From Bacteroidota bacterium (GTDB lineage: Bacteria; Pseudomonadota; Alphaproteobacteria; Puniceispirillales; Puniceispirillaceae): a DNA stretch of 10,492 bases. The stretch covers positions 1 to 10,492 of the forward strand of contig JAACDV010000285.1 in the NCBI GenBank assembly GCA_009936825.1, written 5' to 3'. This document shows positions 7,282 through 10,492 of this stretch, piece after piece. Every line of letters begins with the position of its first letter. Positions within the stretch are counted from its first letter, which is position 1. Below the pieces are notes generated by a model. It saw nothing but the letters and a program-made list of their open reading frames with translations, had not been told where the DNA came from and made no database searches. A program made the position numbers and the translations under genes.

Positions 7282-8099
7282 AGGCGAAGATTCCATTTGT
7301 CGTAAAGTGCGCGATCATTTTTGTCGCAATTTTTGTAGCTTTCGCGATCTTTGGCCAATTGCTTAGTCCTTATGAGTTTCGGGAAACCTCGCTGCTGAAC
7401 AGGATTAAGCCGCCCGGCACACCAGGCTATCCGCTTGGAACCGATGCGCGTGGGCGTGATGTTCTGGTGCGCTTGGCCGTTGGCGCGCAAATTACGCTTA
7501 TCGTAGCCATTGTGGGCACTGTCATTGGGGCGATGCTTGGCTCACTTTTGGGAATATTAGCAGCGGCAAAGCGGGGCTGGACCGAAAGTGCAGTCGTCGC
7601 GGCGATCGACGTTCAAGCCAGCTTACCGATAATCGTTGTCGCGCTGTTCGTGCTGGCGATGTTCGATAATTCTTTCACGCTGTTTTTGTTGCTGATTGGG
7701 TTGACCGGATGGGAGGTCTATGCCCGATTGATGCGCGGTGCTGTCTTGTCGGCAAAGGAACATGGCTATGTCACCGCCGTCAGGGCGTTGGGCGCCTCTC
7801 CTGCGCGCATATATTTATTCCATATTCTGCCCAATGTAGCGTCTATCGCACTGGTACAATTCACCATTAATTTGCCGTTGACTATCTTGCTGGAGACGGC
7901 GCTGTCTTTCCTTGGGCTGGGCGTGCAATCCCCGCTGACATCGCTGGGTCAAATGATGTCAGAGGGCCGCGATCGGTTGCTTACCGCATGGTGGCTTACG
8001 CTATTTCCGGGTGCGATAATTTTTCTTCTGGCGCTTTCAGTTAGCCTGATTGGGGACTGGCTGCGCGACCGACTTGATCCAACACTAAAATCTCGCTGA
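7278..8099 (+). CDS. ABC transporter permease, DppC type
   Basis: The second channel subunit, 273 residues, in the short part of the DppC range. An N-terminal helix (about 9-29) is followed by the family motif LGTDARGRDVLVRLAVGA at 53-70, further helices to about 256, the EAA loop around 164-186 (YVTAVRALGASPARIYLFHILPN region) and the ALSFLGLGV segment at 209-215. The C-terminal GDWLRDRLDP is also typical. It begins in an ATGA overlap with the first permease. The last bases carry GAGG, which serves as the ribosome binding site of the following gene, so it is tied to the RraA-like gene in the same message. Confidence 0.95.
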   Translation: MKAKIPFVVKCAIIFVAIFVAFAIFGQLLSPYEFRETSLLNRIKPPGTPGYPLGTDARGRDVLVRLAVGAQITLIVAIVGTVIGAMLGSLLGILAAAKRGWTESAVVAAIDVQASLPIIVVALFVLAMFDNSFTLFLLLIGLTGWEVYARLMRGAVLSAKEHGYVTAVRALGASPARIYLFHILPNVASIALVQFTINLPLTILLETALSFLGLGVQSPLTSLGQMMSEGRDRLLTAWWLTLFPGAIIFLLALSVSLIGDWLRDRLDPTLKSR

Positions 8100-8107
8100 G
8101 GTTTATC

Positions 8108-8800
8108 ATGAAAACGCCACTGCCAAACATTCCCAAATACGTAATCGGACCAGAACCTGATTTGCTTTCTGATACGTTGCGTAACCAGATGAATAAGCTC
8201 GACACGCCGATGCTTGGCCACATTATGTGGTGGGGCTATATGGATTCCGGCATTCGGGCAAGCCGCGACTTTGGACCACGAACCGTTGGGCGCGCGCTTA
8301 ATGTGCAATGCCCGGGCGCAGATAGCACGATGCTGCACCATGCTGTTGGACTGGCAAAGCCGGGTGACATTCTCGTAATCGACCGGCTCGGCGACCGTGT
8401 TTATGCCTGTCTTGGGGGCGGGGTTGCGGCCGCAGCTATGCGGGCAGGTATTGTCGGTGCGATTATTGATGGAGTCTGCACTGACGCTGACGAAATGGTT
8501 GAGCTGGGGTTTCCGGTCTGGTGCCGCGGCACATCACCGGTAACAACTAGGCTGTTGAATAGCGGCGGGACGGTGCATCGCCCTGTTTCAATCGGGGGGG
8601 TTGCCGTTACTCCGGGGGCGGCAATCATCGCAGATGCCAGCGGCGTTTTTGCACTGGCGCGTGAAGATGCGGAAAACGCGACCGATATTGCCCTGAAACG
8701 CGCCGCTATTGTTGAAGAGCGGCGAAAAAAACGTCCGCCAGAACTGACATTGGGCGCGTTTACAGGTGCCACAAATATGGTCGAGGACGGATCTGCCTGA
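8108..8800 (+). CDS. RraA/HMG-aldolase-fold family protein with altered active site
   Basis: 230 residues of the RraA-like fold, which includes 4-hydroxy-4-methyl-2-oxoglutarate/4-carboxy-4-hydroxy-2-oxoadipate aldolases, oxaloacetate decarboxylases and the RNase E inhibitor RraA; many were formerly labelled 'demethylmenaquinone methyltransferase'. Supporting segments are GRALNVQCPGADS (61-73), KPGDILVIDRLGD (84-96), GGGVAAAAMRAGIVGAIIDG (103-122) and the C-terminal GVAVTPGAAIIADASGVF, all typical. In active aldolases the IDG stretch leads to an Arg-Asp pair, the Arg acting in catalysis and the Asp holding the metal. Here the sequence is DGVCTDADEM, so Thr125 replaces the Arg while Asp126 remains, and the usual G-E-L before the first helix is GGG. 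Aldolase activity is therefore uncertain. GAGG at 8098-8101 gives a good ribosome binding site, only 8 nt after the permease gene, so it belongs to the transporter operon. Confidence 0.85.
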   Translation: MKTPLPNIPKYVIGPEPDLLSDTLRNQMNKLDTPMLGHIMWWGYMDSGIRASRDFGPRTVGRALNVQCPGADSTMLHHAVGLAKPGDILVIDRLGDRVYACLGGGVAAAAMRAGIVGAIIDGVCTDADEMVELGFPVWCRGTSPVTTRLLNSGGTVHRPVSIGGVAVTPGAAIIADASGVFALAREDAENATDIALKRAAIVEERRKKRPPELTLGAFTGATNMVEDGSA

Positions 8801-8832
8801 CGGTGAGCCTAGCACCGCTAATCTGATAGCTG

Positions 8833-8874
8833 AATTTTGCTTGCAGACCCCTTGGTTTGGGGCATAATTTTGCT
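8833..8874. repeat. 9-bp direct repeat AATTTTGCT, two copies
   Basis: Identical copies at 8833-8841 and 8866-8874, 33 bp apart start to start, close to three helical turns. They flank the weak hairpin. This could be a pair of regulator half-sites; chance is possible in AT-rich DNA. Confidence 0.3.
8848..8871 (+). terminator. Weak hairpin after the operon, possible terminator
   Basis: CCCC at 8848-8851 pairs with GGGG at 8859-8862 around a 7-nt loop, followed by an AT-rich tail ending in TTTT. The stem is only 4 bp and the tail is not a clean T run, so termination would be partial at best. The position, between the last operon gene and the next receptor gene, is right. Confidence 0.25.
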
Positions 8875-8893
8875 AGAATCAAACGAATTTGTA

Positions 8894-8917
8894 ACTAATT
8901 TATCCCTTTTAATTAGT
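8894..8917. promoter_or_regulatory. 7+7 bp inverted repeat ACTAATT...AATTAGT, candidate operator
   Basis: A perfect dyad with a 10-nt centre, total span 24 bp, located 49-72 bp before the second receptor gene. The size and position suit a dimeric regulator site overlapping a promoter. It has an AT-only arm composition apart from one C/G pair and no T run after it, so a terminator is unlikely. Confidence 0.35.
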
Positions 8918-8937
8918 ATCGAAACAAACAATAATAT

Positions 8938-8950
8938 GGAATAGTATTCC
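8938..8950. promoter_or_regulatory. 13-bp palindrome GGAATA-G-TATTCC, candidate operator
   Basis: A perfect 6+1+6 palindrome that ends 15 bp before the ATG at 8966, just upstream of the probable ribosome binding site. A protein bound here could block transcription or translation of the second receptor gene. No known consensus is recognised. Confidence 0.35.
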
Positions 8951-8965
8951 CCAGAGAGAAATCAA

Positions 8966-10492
8966 ATGGGGGATATGACGATGATAAAATTTAGGCAGCT
9001 GGGTGCGTTTGCAACAGCCGTTATACTGAGTACAGCGGTTGCCCAAGCCGATACTTTTAGATGGGCATCTAAAACCGATCCACAGACAATGGACCCCCAC
9101 GCAGTTAATTCTGCCCCGGTCCTGTCATTCCTTAATAATATTTATGAGGGTCTGGTCCGCAGAAACCAATCAATGACTATTGAGCCATCGCTTGCGGCAT
9201 CATGGGAGCCGCTCACAGGCGAAGATGGCTGGCGATTTAACTTGCGGCGGGGGGTGACATTCCAGAACGGGGCGTCCTTCACAGCTGAGGATGTGATTTT
9301 TTCGTATCAGCGGGCTTCCAATGAAGCTGCCGATGTGCGCTCATGGTTTTCTCCGGTTTCCGAAGTGCGCATGGTTGATAACTTCACCGTTGATTTTGTG
9401 ACCAAGGCGCCAAACCCCTTATTCCCTGATAGCATCGCTAATTTCATGATCCTCGATAAGGATTGGGCAGAGAGCAACAGCGCCGAATTGCCGGCGAGGG
9501 ATGCAGAAAACTTTGCCACAATGAACGTTAACGGCACTGGCCCCTTCACCTTGGCCAGCCGTGATCCGGGGGTTGAAACCCGTCTAGCTCCAAACGCCAG
9601 TTGGTGGGATAAAGCCGAGCATAATGTTACTGAGGCGATTTTTACGCCGATTGGTAATTCAGCAACCGGGCTGGCGGCGTTGTTATCAGGCGAAATTGAT
9701 TTTATCCAGCCGATCCCCCTTCAAGATGTGGCACAGGTTGAATCGCGTGACGGTTTTAAGGTGCTTGAAGGTGAGGAAACCCGCGTGATCATGTTTGGGT
9801 TTGGCCACGAGCATGAGGCTTTGTTGTATTCGAATGATATAACCGGCAAAAACCCGTTCCAAGACGCCAAGGTGCGGCTGGCGGCGGCGCATGCTATCGA
9901 CATCAATGCGATTGACCGGGTTATCATGCGCGGCAAAATTGAAGCTGCATCCCAGTTGGTTCCGGCTGGAATTTCAGGTTTTTCCGAAGCCAATTCAGAT
10001 CGCCCTGGCTATGATCCGGCGCGCGCAAAAGCACTGCTGGCAGAAGCTGGATACCTCAACGGGTTTTCTTTTGGCCTGAAATGCCCGAATGACCGCTATA
10101 TTAACGATGAGGCAGTATGCCGGGCGGCAGCGTCAATGTTTGCAGCGGTTGGCCTTAATGCAGAGCTGACAACCGGCCCCGTTCGCGATTACTGGACGCA
10201 GTTGCGTGCGGATGAGTTTGATATGTATCTGTTGGGATGGTCGCCGGGCACGTTTGATGCCGAGCATCCAATCCGCTTTTTGTTGCATAGCCAAGATAAT
10301 GAAAAAAAGTTGGGATCGTGGAACTTCGGTAATTATTCAAACGCGCGGGTCGACGTTTTGCTACCGCAAATCCAGAAAGAGATTAATCCGGACGCACGTC
10401 AGGCGATGATTGATGAAGTGGTCAAAATCACGCAGGATGAGGTGGCTTATATACCGCTTTACACGCAACCCTTGATCTGGGCTGCCAAGGAT
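8966..10492 (+). CDS. Second periplasmic solute-binding protein, family 5 (3' end outside window)
   Basis: Another DppA/OppA-type receptor, 509 codons open to the right edge; the family is usually 500-550 residues, so it is nearly complete. The signal peptide has basic residues at 8 and 10, a hydrophobic core and cleavage after AQA (residue 28). The mature part has the family's SKTDPQTMDPHAV opening, NNIYEGLVRRN, the block WRFNLRRGVTFQNG, EDVIFSYQRA, NGTGPFTL, LLSGEIDFI, KVRLAAAHAIDINAI and GYDPARAKALLAEAGY. It differs clearly from the first receptor in these blocks, so it is not a recent duplicate and probably binds another ligand. The start is uncertain: ATG codons at 8966, 8975 and 8981 share the frame. 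8966 has AGAGAG 7 nt upstream, while 8981 would give a shorter, more standard signal peptide. The 165-bp spacer suggests a separate promoter; matching permeases may follow to the right. Confidence 0.92.
   Translation, partial: MGDMTMIKFRQLGAFATAVILSTAVAQADTFRWASKTDPQTMDPHAVNSAPVLSFLNNIYEGLVRRNQSMTIEPSLAASWEPLTGEDGWRFNLRRGVTFQNGASFTAEDVIFSYQRASNEAADVRSWFSPVSEVRMVDNFTVDFVTKAPNPLFPDSIANFMILDKDWAESNSAELPARDAENFATMNVNGTGPFTLASRDPGVETRLAPNASWWDKAEHNVTEAIFTPIGNSATGLAALLSGEIDFIQPIPLQDVAQVESRDGFKVLEGEETRVIMFGFGHEHEALLYSNDITGKNPFQDAKVRLAAAHAIDINAIDRVIMRGKIEAASQLVPAGISGFSEANSDRPGYDPARAKALLAEAGYLNGFSFGLKCPNDRYINDEAVCRAAASMFAAVGLNAELTTGPVRDYWTQLRADEFDMYLLGWSPGTFDAEHPIRFLLHSQDNEKKLGSWNFGNYSNARVDVLLPQIQKEINPDARQAMIDEVVKITQDEVAYIPLYTQPLIWAAKD

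Noticed and set aside
7949..8341. 130-codon minus-strand ORF across the permease/RraA junction
   Set aside because: A shadow of two well-supported plus-strand genes; the composition is rich in Arg, Ser and His without any recognisable motif.
8401..8772. 123-codon minus-strand ORF inside the RraA-like gene
   Set aside because: Antisense shadow with low-complexity Ala/Ser/Pro content, lying wholly inside a gene with family motifs.

Overview
The window looks like part of a roughly half-GC proteobacterial chromosome, most likely from an alphaproteobacterium. This rests on the gene content: a TAXI-type TRAP binding protein, a GcvA-like LysR regulator, and a peptide-type ABC transporter whose two ATPases are fused into one chain. 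A marine group such as SAR116 or Rhodobacterales would fit, but no taxonomic marker gene is present, so that is a guess. There are no rRNA or tRNA genes, no insertion sequences and no CRISPR arrays. Coding is dense, with no gene-free stretch over 300 bases.

Left block, minus strand (1-2152). A TAXI-family periplasmic binding protein gene runs off the left edge. A 235-bp gap follows, holding a short inverted repeat and a possible 30-codon plus-strand ORF. Then comes a LysR-type regulator gene, transcribed leftward.

Main block, plus strand (2256-8800). Divergent from the LysR gene is a compact run: a nitrilase-superfamily amidase (Nit1-like), a family 5 (peptide/nickel type) binding protein, a fused two-domain ABC ATPase, two DppB/DppC-type permeases, and an RraA/HMG-aldolase-fold protein. 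From the binding protein onward the genes are almost touching (2-nt gap, two ATGA overlaps, 8-nt gap), so they are very likely one transcript. The amidase lies 72 bp upstream in the same direction. With one binding protein, two ATPase domains and two permeases, this is a complete importer flanked by two possible catabolic enzymes.

Right block (8801-10492). A 165-bp AT-rich spacer contains a weak hairpin, a 9-bp direct repeat, a 7+7 bp inverted repeat and a 13-bp palindrome. After it, a second, clearly different family 5 binding protein gene begins and runs off the right edge. It may start a second transporter or supply an alternative receptor to the first.

Working model (inference): the LysR regulator senses a small molecule and controls the divergent operon. 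The ABC system imports a peptide-like or amide-bearing solute, the Nit1-like enzyme hydrolyses a C-N bond in it, and the RraA-like protein may act on a keto-acid product. That last protein lacks the arginine usually found in the aldolase active site, so its role is the most open question here.
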